Of a stretch of DNA of 64,000 bases, positions 47,901 through 58,489 are shown piece after piece. Position 1 is the stretch's first letter, and the number at the start of each line of letters is the position of its first letter. Both the position numbers and the translations under genes were made by a program. Under the pieces are notes generated by a model that saw nothing but the letters and a program-made list of their open reading frames with translations, did no database searches and was not told the origin of the DNA. Source of the DNA: Takakia lepidozioides (taxonomy: Eukaryota > Streptophyta > Takakiopsida > Takakiales > Takakiaceae); assembly GCA_030704615.1 (NCBI GenBank), contig CM060733.1, forward strand, positions 73,594,001-73,658,000, given 5' to 3'.

Positions 47901-48327
47901 AATAGTAGTACAGTTGTTGATTCCTACAAAATACCATTCATGCAAATGAGAGTTCTACTGTCGCTAGCATCCCCGTCAAGTAGACCTCCTTCGTCTAAAC
48001 GTGTAAGAGGAAGTTTGTAATACCAGATCCATCAAGGAACCGCTGGATGTTGTCACACCACAATTTGTGAGAACCCTCGTTGCTGAATTTCACGAGAATG
48101 TCCTTGCGAATACGGCCACCAGGACTCCTACCACACCATTTGCTTGTGCAAAATTTGAATGTGTGCAACTCGATGCTTGATACGCCCTTGGAGAACCCTA
48201 TGAGATCATCCTGCACTACAAGAACCCCTTCTCTGTCGCCGTGCCACCTAAGTACCCCTGAATGGCTGAGAGTAATAGTTACCCTTGCCTCGTCTAGCTG
48301 GACTTGCTCCTTGAAGAACTCCTCCAT
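29997..48327 (-). CDS. SPHK: Sphingosine kinase (plant SPHK type), at least nine exons with LINE-filled introns
   Basis: Exons on the minus strand: 48,327-48,024; 37,896-37,774; 37,184-37,084; 36,873-36,801; 36,253-36,167; possibly 32,052-31,984; 31,901-31,611; 31,024-30,902; 30,191-29,997 (TGA). Phases agree from exon 1 to exon 5 and from exon 7 to 9. The protein reads LWCDNIQRFLDGSG then RPKRLLVFVNPFGG (start of the diacylglycerol-kinase catalytic domain), FDGIICVSGDGVLVEV (the SGDG ATP-binding loop), NGLLERADWERAIKLPLGIV, PAGTGNGMAKS, LRRYMGSFAYIPAPG, WLHNVPYAGEHVLSAPLAK, SDGFLDLIIIRDCPRLSLL, and DLDGEVLARG near the end. It would phosphorylate sphingoid bases. Intron 1 is about 10.1 kb and holds two LINE copies. 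A block of about 25 residues before LRRY was not found, so integrity is uncertain. Confidence 0.85.
32120..32530 (-). mobile_element. Tandem 3' tails of LINE family B (AAATG repeats)
   Basis: Two copies, about 170-190 bp apart, of a tail whose reverse complement reads CATAAGCTCTTTGAGCTTTC, then CGCGGAC, then TATAAAGTACC and (ATTTC)n. Each includes a small hairpin AAGCTC/GAGCTT. The same tail occurs on the + strand at 42,560-42,620 and 47,580-47,635. Intronic to SPHK. Confidence 0.75.
33193..33221. repeat. (ATT)n microsatellite
   Basis: About nine ATT units next to the LINE B fragment. Confidence 0.9.
33230..34045 (-). mobile_element. LINE family B fragment, C-terminal region of ORF2
   Basis: Reverse-strand reading includes FKHSWYARV (near 33,600), then in another frame RNGLSITSLLPENPQRVEIT, RRELMELHVRRTWKLPNLTT and PNYLSAPLSPSLMRALGRFR. 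It is homologous to the plus-strand fragment at 41,926-42,512. Several frameshifts are needed. Inside a SPHK intron. Confidence 0.65.
35106..36058 (+). mobile_element. 5'-truncated LINE family A insertion with 12-bp target-site duplication
   Basis: An open frame from about 35,111 to 36,052 gives the C-terminal part of ORF2: QAKSLESIQVGVLKECMSAC, and a zinc motif CNCPLCGQSEDSIHFLIHCP (CCHC). It is nearly identical to the ends of the two longer copies (40,980 onward and 46,520 onward). TCTCTTGATCTC occurs at 35,094-35,105 and again at 36,059-36,070, flanking the insert exactly, so the element ends GAGTACAA without a poly(A) tail. It lies in the SPHK intron between exons 5 and 6. Confidence 0.9.
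37967..41898 (+). mobile_element. LINE family A, copy 1 (internally deleted, inactive)
   Basis: Begins with the same 5' sequence as copy 2 (CTCTAGGAAGCCTATT), has remnants of ORF and endonuclease, then RT from about 39,282. RT blocks: GYKAGGPDGIVNELIKHGG, WRQGVIVNLYKKGDREEPGN, FLDVKKAYDTVWSYGLW, VAQGCTLSPLLFN. About 395 bp covering the second half of the endonuclease (LLGDFNARVG to SDHFLV in copy 2) is missing at about 39,183, and two of the three N-terminal repeats are lost. The RT active site reads FAGD instead of FADD, and frameshifts occur near 40,375 and 41,195. It sits in SPHK intron 1, ending in a (TC)n run. Confidence 0.88.
41926..42620 (+). mobile_element. LINE family B fragment with (ATTTC)n tail
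   Basis: Open from about 41,930 to 42,512: FRNSWYARVDSLFQRNGLST, RRELMELHVKRTWMLPNLTT, and a C-terminal zinc motif CPACIGRSKEIETEEHFFFY followed by CPLYYEIRG. Then a hairpin-bearing tail (AAGCTCTACGAGCTT) and CATTTCATTTCATTTC. A 5'-truncated insertion between the two LINE A copies. Confidence 0.8.
42620..47374 (+). mobile_element. LINE family A, copy 2 (nearly full length, frameshifted)
   Basis: A 5' leader of about 420 bp, then an open frame 43,342-45,048 with three tandem 47-residue repeats (VYTRRAKSIHGVIVP type), then an AP-type endonuclease: ATFNFSGLTNQ, QETWE, VVLLGDFNARVG, DYIIMDKIL, GTSDHFLVW. RT runs 45,288-46,349: GYKAGGPDGIVNELIKHGG, RGITLLNAVGK, FLDVKKAYDTVWRDGLW, VAQGCTLSPLLFN, and intact FADD. 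A C-terminal zinc motif CPLCGQSEDSIHFLIHCPGF is near 47,075. Frameshifts at about 45,045, 45,270, 46,335 and a stop at 46,629-46,631 inactivate it. Compared with the other copies it lacks a stretch near 47,320. It ends GAGTACAA then (TC)n. Inside SPHK intron 1. Confidence 0.9.
43400..43822 (+). repeat. Three 141-bp tandem repeats coding 47-residue repeats in LINE A
   Basis: GGATTTGGTACTCT-type blocks start at 43,447, 43,588 and 43,729, exactly 141 bp apart, so the repeat is in frame (47 residues). Each carries FGTLNGLPILKVYTRR and a VIV-x-K/P end. Confidence 0.92.
47390..47640 (+). mobile_element. LINE B-type 3' tail next to LINE A copy 2
   Basis: Contains GTTTTTGTTTTTG runs, then CTTAAGCTCTTTGAGCTTTC, CGCGGACATTATAAAGTACC and ATTTCATTTC. 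Same tail as at 42,560 and (inverted) 32,120-32,530. Confidence 0.7.
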
Positions 48328-49390
48328 TCTCTTTCTGGCTTGTATACTAGAAATTGGGATGTGTAGACAACATACTCTGCACTGGAGCTGCTATGATCAC
48401 CGCCTCCTCTGATTTTCGCTAGTGATGTCTTTGACTCCTGTCAAGTCTACCACAGCATAATTCGTATAACTCCTCTCAGCTTCAATCGCCAGGCAAGATA
48501 CGAGTATCTATGACCAGAAGAGAAGCTGTGTGTGCGTGAATTTCCTTCTGCAGGTAGCGGACAGATCACCACACCAAGCTGAGGAGCTCCATTACTGCCT
48601 CTCTCTCAGCTCTTTCCTGATTCTCGCCACCACACGCATGCATTAAATTTGACTAAAGACTAGCAGAGCATACATAATCTCTGTCTTCCAGCCTCTTTCT
48701 AAAGCAGCTTCACATATACACTCCACGAGGCGTCCGTGTATAATTCAGATCCATCTCTCTGCGCATCCACCAGAAAGAAACCATTTGCATCCCAAGAAAA
48801 CGCCACCAAGAAAGAGATCTGTTGCAAGCAACTATTCCTCGACTTAGGAACGAAGAAAATTCGTGGATTTCCTTAGCATCTGACCGACTCAAGAAACACC
48901 TGCAGGTCGCAAATCGCAAACCAGTATTTCAGAGCTCGCACGAATTGAGCGCCGAACATCTCACGCCAGTGCCAGACTCAAAGACTCGTACCAATTACCC
49001 GCCGCAGCCCCGCATGTTTTTACTCCAAGTAAGACAATTTCATCCATGTAACCGCCTGCCCAAAAATCAGAAAATGTTTTTTTTTCTTGAAAATGTTAAA
49101 CTAAAGGCCGGGAGAGGACTGAAGGCGATGGCCGAGCTGCGAGACGACTCCCAACGGTCGTCTCGCCATTTCCGGAGCTTGTTTCTGGCCCTGCTCAACT
49201 CCGTAGCTACTGCAGATCACATTATGCATCTCCGCCCCATGCACAGATTTCCATTGATATACTTTTTAAGTTTTTCCATAGTTTTTTCACGATTAGTTCC
49301 TTCAGTTGTTCATCCTATCAACCCTCGTCCTTTCATCGCTCGCACAGTTACACGCATCATCCCTAATCTGACAGCGCCGTCTCTAACTTA
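48328..49390. other. Upstream region of SPHK; no further gene seen
   Basis: Lies 5' of the first recognised SPHK exon. TTTCTAG at about 48,340 (-) could be an acceptor, so an additional upstream exon is possible. Open frames here (for example 48,822-49,391) lack recognisable motifs. Confidence 0.4.
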
Positions 49391-49782
49391 AGGAGGTCAC
49401 CTTCTCAAAGACCTTTCCCGCTTTTCTCCCCTATTCCTCACGTTAGTTCTTCGAACCCCACTTCACCAGTGGTTTTTTCCAGTGTTACAGTGTTCTTCCT
49501 TGTTTGATTAGTGCAATGGCTCCTAGGAACAACCAGTTCCGCAGCAGGGAATCAATGGAGGCTCGAAGGAGTTTCCAGAATGGACAAGAAGACCCAACAT
49601 CTCATCTGGGACAGGCTTCTACCTCGCACATCAAGAGCGTTCCAGGATTGCTACGACCAACGGCTCTGTAAGAAACCCCCCCTCCTTTCCACTTCAGTCC
49701 TCTCTCTCCTCCCCAACCCTTCCTTAAATTTCCCAGGCTGGATTCACCTCCAACAGTTCCAAACTGCTCAAACCCACCCATT

Positions 49783-51477
49783 TTGGAAACTCCACCTGCA
49801 CAATGGGTGGAAGAAAACATTCTCAATCAAGCTGACTTGGATAGGGACTATCCAATGATCAATATGAACATCCCAGATTTACAAAAAAAAATTACAACCA
49901 TGGAGGAGTCTGGCATCCTCATTCACTTTCCAGGGACAAAAGTGGATAGAGCCATTGTTAGAGACTGGGCTATCAAACATCTTGGCGGCCCTGGAGAACT
50001 GCGTCAACAGTTTTGCCATGAGAAGGGTCGAGGTTTCTTTTCAATGCTGTTTGAAACCCAAGAAGCAGCAAACCAGGCCTTGTTTTTCAACCCTCACACA
50101 AAGGGATACAATGTCAACATATTCCCTTGGTCATCCAAGATGAGAAACAGGAATGGTAAACTTTGGGGCCCACGCATTGTCTCTGTCCCTTACATCCCAG
50201 ATCAATATCTGGTTAACTTGGCGGACATTGCGAATCATTTTGGATCATACCTTGGATGTTTGGCAGTATTTGATCCCCAAATGTGTACACAAAACTTAAG
50301 GCAGGACTCAGCATGGAGATCAGTGACTATTGCATCACGCCTTCATGAGACTGGATGTGCCAAGTTCGTGTTGATGATGCCAGATGAGGATGTTCTGCCG
50401 CAATTTGTGAAATTGCCAATAGATGAAGATGGCAATTATTTCACGATTCAGCTCATAGAAGACATTATCTATGCAGCATGCTTCAACTGTGGCCAGCTTG
50501 GCCACTTTAAATTCGGCTGCCCCACAGCCAAACGCAAACGACATCAACCCTTTGTCCCCTTCAACCTTCAGCGGCAGGAACAAGGGGTACCCTCAACAGC
50601 GGATGCGAATCAAAGGCAGGAAATGAGCAACCTCACCGTAGGCTCCATGCTTCCACCAAACGCTCAAGCTGCCCAGGCCCTTCAAAAGGTTCCCAACGAT
50701 CCTCTGCAACTCAGATCCTATCCAAAACATAATACTGCCAAAGGAGATAGCAACAGGGATCCTATGCAGGCAGAATTACTGGCTCATCATCATACGGAGG
50801 GTTTTATTTCCAAAGAGAAGGCAAAGTGGAATGAACATCAACAACTGGTGGCTACCGCAAAAGGAAAGACAAAAGTACAGGATGGACAGCAGCTGAGATC
50901 AGTCAGATTGACACTTCCAACCAGCAACTCCTTTCCTAAAATCACCACCGGCATTGCATTCAACTCCACCTTTGTCAATGCCAGTCTCCAAACCTACTCA
51001 TTCCCTCACCTGGATCTCAAGGGTTGCTCAGCATTGGAGATGGTTGAAATACCAAAGGCTTCTTGCGTCACTCCTCTCATATTCCGGAAAAGTATACCCC
51101 CAGCTATTCTAATCACATCAGATGATTTCGAATGTGTGGAATCACTGTGGATTACTACTGCAGACATCAAACACTTCCTGCAATCAAACCCTCCCAACAA
51201 CAGCCCTGAGATATTGTTCAAATGCAAAATTCAGGAGTTCTTCCACAAGTCGCAGCCCCACTATTCGCTTTCACCATTTACAAAAATCTCGTGGGAAGCA
51301 TATTTGGAGGAACACCCAGGGTTAAGTGTCAAACCTTCAACCCATATTGTTGCCCTTGTAGATGATGCAGAAATCTACTCTGCACCGCCGCCAACAGAGG
51401 CAATTTGGACTTACCAAGAATGGTTGTCTACTCCGGGAGGAAGCCACAGATTGCAAATCCGTAATCAGGACACATAA
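49783..51477 (+). CDS. LINE C ORF1: CCHC zinc-knuckle nucleic-acid-binding protein
   Basis: Open for 564 codons; ATG at 49,783 gives METPPAQWVEENILNQADLD, but a start further upstream in the same frame or at 49,516 (MAPRNNQF) in another frame is possible. Residues of the N-terminal third resemble the DUF4283-type domain of plant L1 ORF1 (VRDWAIKHLG, GRGFFSMLFETQEAANQAL, FNPHTKGYNVNIFPW). At about 50,480 the knuckle CFNCGQLGHFKFGCP (CX2CX4HX4C) follows, with a basic KRKR tail. ORF1 products of this class coat LINE RNA. The frame is intact, in contrast to ORF2. Confidence 0.8.
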   Translation: METPPAQWVEENILNQADLDRDYPMINMNIPDLQKKITTMEESGILIHFPGTKVDRAIVRDWAIKHLGGPGELRQQFCHEKGRGFFSMLFETQEAANQALFFNPHTKGYNVNIFPWSSKMRNRNGKLWGPRIVSVPYIPDQYLVNLADIANHFGSYLGCLAVFDPQMCTQNLRQDSAWRSVTIASRLHETGCAKFVLMMPDEDVLPQFVKLPIDEDGNYFTIQLIEDIIYAACFNCGQLGHFKFGCPTAKRKRHQPFVPFNLQRQEQGVPSTADANQRQEMSNLTVGSMLPPNAQAAQALQKVPNDPLQLRSYPKHNTAKGDSNRDPMQAELLAHHHTEGFISKEKAKWNEHQQLVATAKGKTKVQDGQQLRSVRLTLPTSNSFPKITTGIAFNSTFVNASLQTYSFPHLDLKGCSALEMVEIPKASCVTPLIFRKSIPPAILITSDDFECVESLWITTADIKHFLQSNPPNNSPEILFKCKIQEFFHKSQPHYSLSPFTKISWEAYLEEHPGLSVKPSTHIVALVDDAEIYSAPPPTEAIWTYQEWLSTPGGSHRLQIRNQDT

Positions 51478-51789
51478 TTCAGTGGATTCCAGCTGCTTGA
51501 AGCTCACCTGGGTTCCGAGGTTGACCACGACAATTACAGAATGGAAATTCAAAGAACCAGGGAGCACATCAACAAGAACAAGCTATTCGGATCCCCAAAC
51601 AAGTCCTCGGACTCTCTGGAGGAATCGACAAACACCTCAACTCAGGAGGAAAGCAGCAACTTCAACCCTGCCGTCAAAAGTCTGCAAATATTGCCTCCAC
51701 CAATACCGGTCTCCACTCAACTCATCTCCCAGGCCAGCTCGCAAGTCACCTCTCCACCAAGGGTTTTAACACCTACCCCTCTACCCTCC

Positions 51790-54700
51790 CCTATTCAGGT
51801 GATCTTAATATGGTTGAAGTCCAGGAGGATAGGCGAGGGGCTGGAACCTTCACCCCAAATCCAGAGGAGATGGACCAATGGTTCAATTGCGCTCAAACAC
51901 ATAGTCTCAAGGAGGTAGCACCTATTTTCGGTCAAGCATCCAATATCACCTTTACATGGACCAACAATAGAACCCTCACCGACCTTAGTATGGCTTGTCT
52001 TGACAGAGCTTACCTTTCCCTCAATTTGGTACAATTCTCTAAAAGAGCCCTGCAGGAACCCATTCCCTTGGGATTTGACCACGCACCAATCACCCTTTCT
52101 ATCTCAATCCCTCATTCATGCCAACGGGGCAGAGGTCTCTACAAGCTGAATAATCTCCTCCTCAAATTACCCTATTTCAAACAGGGTCTTTTGCAGGCTT
52201 GGTCTCAAGCTGGAAACCCAGACCTCAATCCAATTGAGCTTTTCCTGGCCAGGCTAAAAGCGGTCAATACAGAAAGCCAAAAAATGAGCCGAGAATTAGC
52301 ACTCATCCGAAAAAGAAAGGTTAGGGCATTATCTAAATGCCTCAAAGTATGCCAATCTGCTTTGGAATCCAGTTGTTGCGATGAAGATACTTACAAAACT
52401 TATATCCAAGCCAGGAACAATCTTGACATTCACCATAAAATCCAGGAAAGAAAGTGGAAGCTACAGGCGGGGGTTAACTCGTCAACAAAAGGGGAAAAGA
52501 TGACAAAATATTTCTTTGACAAGACCAGATTGAGAAGAGCTTCACAGACCATCTTTGAACTTGTTGCCCAGCCATCCGGGATCTCAAACACAACACCTAA
52601 ATCGATGGCAACCCATGCTGGGGACCATTTCCAACACCTTTTTCACAGTGACAGCATCTCCCTAGATCCTTCTAATGACCAGACAACCTGTCTGATTCAC
52701 ACTCCTACCATGCTTTCTCCCGAATACGCCGTGCAGCTTGAGGGAGACTTCTCTGACCTGGAACTAGAAGAAGCTCTATCTAAGATGCAGAACAACAAAT
52801 CGCTTGGTATAGATGGCATTTCTGTTGAATTTTATAAAGCATTGTGGCCAGAGATTTCAGGGGATTTTACAGCTATGGCCAACCATCTGTTTCAGCAAGG
52901 TCAGATGCCACCTTCAATGGCTCAAGGGGTAATTACATTGCTGTACAAAAAGGGGGACAGAACGAATATTTTGAATTACCGCCCTATAACCCTTCTGAAT
53001 GTCGCCTACAAAATCATTGCCAAGGCTCTCAGCCTTAGACTTCAACCTCTTCTTCCATTCATTATTCGACCCAACCAGACAGGATTTATTAAAGGACGGT
53101 ATATTCTGGACAATCTCCTCCTTGCACAGGAAATCCCGGACTATGCCCTAAGGACCAATCAGGCCATTGCCCTTCTTCTCTTGGATTTTGAAAAGGCTTT
53201 CGATCGGGTGGAATGGTCTTACTTGCTTGCAGCCTTGGTAAAATTTGGCTTCCCTCATTCTTTTTGTAAGTGGGTCAAGATTCTTCTTACTTCTTCATCC
53301 AGTAGGGTTACTATTAATGGCCACTTGTCTTCTTCCTTCCCTCTTCAGCGATCGGTTAGACAGGGATGTCCCCTCTCACCCTTTCTGTTTCTGGTAGTGG
53401 CAGATACCCTTGGGTATATGTTGAAGCAAAACCAATTCATAACAGGCCTTAGAGTCTCAAACTATATAACGGGCCAATACACCTACCTGACTGACTCTAT
53501 GTTCATGGATGACACTATTTTAATGCTGCAAGCAAAGTCAGAAAACTTGGACCAAGCAGGACATACTCTGCGTACCTTTTGCAAAGCCTCGGGATTCAAA
53601 ATTAATTGGAACAAAACTTCATGCTTGCTCGTTGGTGACCTAACGGCTTCCACTATGGGCTCACCACCCTCTTGGGGGGTGGATCAGGGTCTCAGTTGGC
53701 TCCAGCCTGGCGAAACAACCACCTTGTTAGGATATACCTTTGGTATTAACCTCTCAGACCAGCAAATCTTTGCCTCCACATTATCCAAACTAAAGAGAAA
53801 ATTGACCTACTGGGGGTCAAAACATCTCTCTCTCGTTGGTAGAGCCTTAGTGGTGAATCAGATTCATTCAGCTGGTCTATGGTACTATGCCTCCTCATGG
53901 CGCCCTAACTCTAAACAGATGCAAGTAATCAGACGTCTCCTCCGGAACTTCATATGGGGAGCAGAATGCTCCATTCACAACAAGAGACCACAGGTAGCTT
54001 GGATTCAGATCTGTTTACCAAAAAAAAAAAAAAAGGCTGGGGGTGCTGGACCCTGAACTACAGATAGTAGCCCTCCTTGGAAAATGGATACCGCGCTTTC
54101 TTGGACCAGAAGTGCTGGAAATTTTTGGTCTATGACCACATTGCCAATTCCTCGCCACTCAAAAACACCCCTTGGACCCCATCATTGCACTAGATCACTC
54201 AACCTTAAATCTGTGAGCTCCTCTCTATGGTCCAATATCTGGTTGGCCGGGGGAAGGCTCAGAAAACTGCTCACAAAAGCCCAGCCAAGCAACTTCTATG
54301 AAATCAAAAGACAACATCTGTTTCTCAATGACATACCTCTAACTGCTCCTCAGAAAAACCAGGCTATGAGATGGTCCAAATGGGACTGCCTCGGGGTTAG
54401 ACAGATTCATAATATATGGTCGGGAGATAGTCTAATCTCTCAAGAGGCGATGGCCCTGTTTGTGGGGAGGCCCCATGCATCCAAGGGATACCAGGATATT
54501 ATTCAAACTATCCCACCATAGTGGCTGGCCACCTTGGCACTTGACCCTCCGCAGCCAACTCCCAACTCATGGGCTTTAGTCATTCTGCAAAACAAGCTTA
54601 TCATCCTGTTTGTAGATGAACTCAGTCAGAATGATATGTCAGTATACACCTTCTCTATTGACTCCTTCTCTCTTAGGCTTACACTTACAAACCCAAACCC

Positions 54701-55667
54701 AGTTCACTTCAATCTCATGACTCTAACGCCAGTGAGAATCTGCTGCTGGACAGCCCCAGATAAAGCCATGGATCCTATACCACCCCTTACAACCACAACC
54801 AGGTCCCGGCTTCTTTCTAACACCTTTGTATGGATTCTAGGTAGACCTCTCGCAGAGATGGACATTGACCCCCAAGAATGGTCCTAGAAATTCAACAATG
54901 CTCCAGAACCCTTCTTTGCATACACAACTAAGAAGGGATACAAAGCTTTATCTGTGTCTCAACCTATGAACAAGAAATGGGAAGCCAGATGGGGATTGTA
55001 CAAATTCTGTGATGAAAACTGGAAGACTATTTGGGGTTCAGTTTGGATTAAATCTCGCCCTTCAAAGATTGCATCATTTCTATGGCAATTAGTAAATAGG
55101 GTTCTCAAAGTTGGGGAATGGCTACAGTTTCAGGGTTCTGCTTTATGTGCTTGTTGTTCTACTGCAGTAATCAAATCGATAGAACATTGCCTCCTTTCAT
55201 GCCAAGCCCCAGCAAGGATTTGGCCCCATATCAAAGCCTTCTATCAGAACTGGAACCCCTCTTATCTTTCAGACACAATCATTCTCTTAAACTATGATCC
55301 AACCACTAAAAACAAAGCCATTAACTGCCCTGTTTTTGAAACCTTAAGAGCATCAGCTTTGTGGCATCTATGGAAACTAAGGTGCAAGAATACCTTTCTA
55401 GGAGAGACCACTTCCATATCTGCCCTCCTGGCTACTGTAATTCTTGACTTACAAACTGAAGCTAGGAAGGCGTGGGCCAAAATATGTGCAGTCATACAGC
55501 GGGATGCCAGGAACGCGGAGGCCATCCACAGGAACTTTCAGCACACCTGGGGTAGACAGGGGATCATATGCAGCAGCCCTGTGCAGGACCGATGCTACTG
55601 GAACGATCTCCCCCCAGCAGCCTGGCGAGATCTCCGTTCGCCGCTACACTCTTTCCCCCGAATTTGA
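51790..55667 (+). pseudogene. LINE C ORF2: endonuclease remnant, reverse transcriptase, zf-RVT
   Basis: The main open part is 51,810-54,056. It begins mid-endonuclease at GDLNMVEVQEDRRG (51,801 onward) and continues FTWTNNRT, LDRAYLSLN, GFDHAPI; roughly the first half of the endonuclease is missing. RT: SLGIDGISVEFYKALW, ITLLYKKGDRTNILNYRPIT, RPNQTGFIKGRYILDN, LLLLDFEKAFDRVEWSYLL, VRQGCPLSPFLF, FMDDTILML (active site; usually FADD). At 54,018-54,034 an A run shifts the frame; the natural continuation (GGLGVLDPELQIVALLGKW) is in the next frame. A zinc region follows in 54,954-55,667 (SRPSKIASFLWQLVNRVL, CACC, IEHCLLSC). Stops near 54,521 and 54,887 confirm inactivity. Confidence 0.85.
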
Positions 55668-56129
55668 AAGGGACATTAACTGGAAGCATCTGAAGCCCTC
55701 CTCAACAGCTTCCAAGTCGCACTACAGATAGATTGCAATCTCTATCGCGGAGAAGGTCAATGGACTATTTACTCTCATCGCCACTCCTCCCCTGCCCTTT
55801 TCGACAGTCTTAGAAAGTCCAACAAGACACTCGTCTCTCCTAAGCTTCGTTTCAGGTCTAGGGCAGTGTGCACGGTTTTTTGGTCTCCTGGATTAGCCCA
55901 CAGAGTGGCTGTTTGGTTCGTAGAAACAATCTTTGCTCTTTTTGCATTTACTGTAGAGTCAGAAAGGAGTTATTTTCGTATACAGGACTTTATCTCCGTT
56001 CGGAGAGGTTGGCTCGAACTACACTGATCACAGTGTATGTACCTCATGGTGTAACCGGGGTTTTAATTTTTTTCCCCATAAAATAATTTATAATAAATAT
56101 ATCAGGGATATAACCCCCTGTTTGCATAC

Positions 56130-56160
56130 AAAAGAAAAAAAAAAGAAAAAAAAAAAAAAA
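56130..56160. repeat. Poly(A) tail of LINE C
   Basis: A-rich run with two G interruptions at the 3' end of LINE C. Confidence 0.85.
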
Positions 56161-56699
56161 CATTTTCTCTGTCACTGCCAAGTGCACCCCCCCCTAATTG
56201 CACATACAAATCAGCTAGTAGATGTTTTTGGAATTTGGTCCTCCAATTTCAGGAGGAGACCTCTAACCCACCAAGGAATCTGTCTGAGTTGGTCCGGGAC
56301 TGAGCAAAAAAAATTGTGATGATAAATTTCCTTGGTCAAAGTGATTTTTTCTGTCCACATTTGATTGGACTTGATAAATCCACCATGGTAATTCGTTATT
56401 ATCTCCCTAAATTGACGGTCATTTCTTCTGAAATTTGATGAGTAGTTGCGTGGAGTAGGTAAGAACCAGTTAGTACGGTTCAATTCCCTGGATGAACCCA
56501 TGCTGGCATATACGGGGTTATTCATGACAGTGGGTCCCATTTTTGGGTTGTTTCCAATTTGGCTCCCTGCGCTTAAGGGTTAACACAAGTAATAACTAGG
56601 GTAGCCTATGCCGTTGGCCCAAGGGTCCAATGTCATCTAAGTCCAAGTGCAATCTCCTATGTATCCAAGTGCGTCTCCTATGTCGAGGCCCATGTGTGA
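56161..56699. other. No recognisable gene
   Basis: Between the LINE C tail and the T-rich tract at 56,703. Only short frames without motifs. Confidence 0.5.
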
Positions 56700-57240
56700 A
56701 GATTTTTATTTTTATTTTTTATTTTTTATTTTTTTGAAAGGAAAGGGGACGGAGGCCTTTTTAATCAAATTTAAACGAGGAAAAAATAACCTCGAGACCA
56801 TTAGGATACACGGCATTACACGGCATACATGGCATACACGGATGAGTGATAGCAACCTCCGAAATTTTATACATAATGGTCGTAAATGACCAAGAAAATA
56901 CATAGAGAAAAAAAAACCTCTGAACGAGTGCCATAGAGGTTGAACCGGGAGGACTTTGCTTCGGAACCAAAGGTGCAGAGAGCTCTGCAGGGCACTACGG
57001 AAGAAGAAACAGCCAGAGGCTGGTGGAGCCTATGCCGCTGAGGCTGGTGGAGCCAGCGGCATAAGCCTAAAGAATCCAGGAAGGAGAGAAAGCAGGAAAC
57101 CACATGAAAGAAAGCCGAGGCAAAGCTGACGAGACCAAGCCACATACAGCCATGTATATGAACTAAACCAAAAGCAACCACAGAAGGGGCCTGGAGCAGG
57201 AGAAAGAGGGGTGAATCCACACCAGATCCTTCGAAAACTA
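56700..57240 (-). mobile_element. Probable 5'-truncated retroposon on the minus strand (A-rich tail 56,703-56,737)
   Basis: On the minus strand the segment ends in CCTTTCCTTTC followed by an A-rich tail with AAAAAT repeats (seen on + as ATTTTTATTTTT). This looks like a LINE or SINE 3' end. An open frame of 117 codons covers most of it but has no known domain. Boundaries are approximate. Confidence 0.45.
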
Positions 57241-57438
57241 ATGGGGTGAAACGACGGACGTGTCTATTCGACCTACCTTACTAGAAGGTAAACATTCGGC
57301 TTTCAAGATCAAGATGTACTTGCCTGTCATTCAACCTATGATCTATACTGAGCATTCAAACTATGACCTTGATCTCTCTTTGCAATTGATCTCTTCTTTG
57401 GAATTTGTGAATTTCTCTGATGGTTGCATCTATGTGTA

Positions 57439-57636
57439 GGATCTTCTCAACACACATTGGACCCTATGCATTGTGAGAAAAACCTCTGTGAAAACATACT
57501 GAAGACTATCCTTGGAGAAAAAGACACTTTGAAATCACCTCGAGAGGCACAGCGAGCTACAAAAGCCACAAAGCAAGCTAAATCTAGCAAGAGAAAAGAG
57601 AGACTAACTCAACTGATACTACCAAAAGACAGCTGA
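57439..57636 (+). pseudogene. CACTA TNP2 exon fragment
   Basis: After acceptor TGTAG at 57,439 the frame reads GSSQHTLDPMHCEKNLCENI, then LKTILGEKDTLK, matching the start of exon 2 of the TNP2 gene (19,969 onward) at the same splice boundary. After that it diverges into a lysine-rich tail (KATKQAKSSKRKERLTQL) and stops. The rest of the transposase is absent. Confidence 0.7.
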
Positions 57637-58489
57637 GCCCTAGCTTTCCCTTTCCTAAACAATCTACGATGTCTCCAGTTGACCTCAGGCTCCTCGCCTC
57701 CCAGCGAGGAGCGCTTTGAGCTGAGCGAACTACCAGTCTGATGGGAGGTTGTCGCTCCAAGTAATTCTAGAATCCGAATCCCTGACTTTGCCATGATACT
57801 GCCCAATGTGACAATAGGAAAATATCCAGAAACAGGTAACAGAGACGAGGAGAAACTGTGGAATGAATACTTTTCTAACCCCAGTCAATGGTGGGACAGC
57901 TGAGGCAAAAAGGTGAATGCCTATTCGATTACAGAGAATAGTAGACGCTATTCAGCATAGGAACTAGTGTGATAAACTGAGCTGGGTGTTTCCTAGAACA
58001 AATCTACGCTGTCATTGTCAGCTGCTAGCAGCAAGACAAGGATGTATGCATGATTTGTGCAGAGGCAGTGATAGCTGAAGGAGCAGGGATAGAGTGTGGG
58101 CCTGCATGGGTAGATGGTCAACTGGAAGCCGCAGCTACACCGGCACAGTTGATAAAATCAGGCACCTCAACCGTGACCACAGCTTCTGGAAGAGGATCAA
58201 GAGAGGGAGTCAACAATGCCTCTTCTGGCACTTCTGGGCATGTGAAGATGCTTTGTGAGGCAGGCAGACTGAAGAGGCTCTACAGACTTTAAACCAAGGA
58301 GGCATTTCAGCATATTCAGATACGTATGTCGCGCACCTCACTTTGGTAAGCTCCCATTCAAGTCATAGTTACTCGCTTTGATGCGCGCGCCTAACTCCCA
58401 ACCTGGCCGCCGGGCCAACTCGTAGCTTCGGCTGCTCACCGGGACATAACGGTCCCCCTTTACTCTTCCAAAAGACCCTCCACCGATTT
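57637..58489. other. CACTA-derived remnant, no clear gene
   Basis: Contains WVDGQLEAA near 58,110, resembling a degenerate peptide near 23,310 (-) next to the other TNP2 gene. Probably the remains of a second CACTA copy. No complete ORF. Confidence 0.35.

Larger units (their letters stand above)
49390..56160 (+). mobile_element. LINE family C (plant L1-like), ORF1 plus ORF2 with poly(A) tail
   Basis: About 6.8 kb ending in an A-rich tail (56,130-56,160). ORF1 and ORF2 are described separately. The 5' boundary is approximate. No target-site duplication was identified. It lies upstream of SPHK, outside the recognised exons. Its RT is of the plant L1 type (FDRVEW, RQGCPLSPFLF) and clearly different from LINE A. 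Confidence 0.85.
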
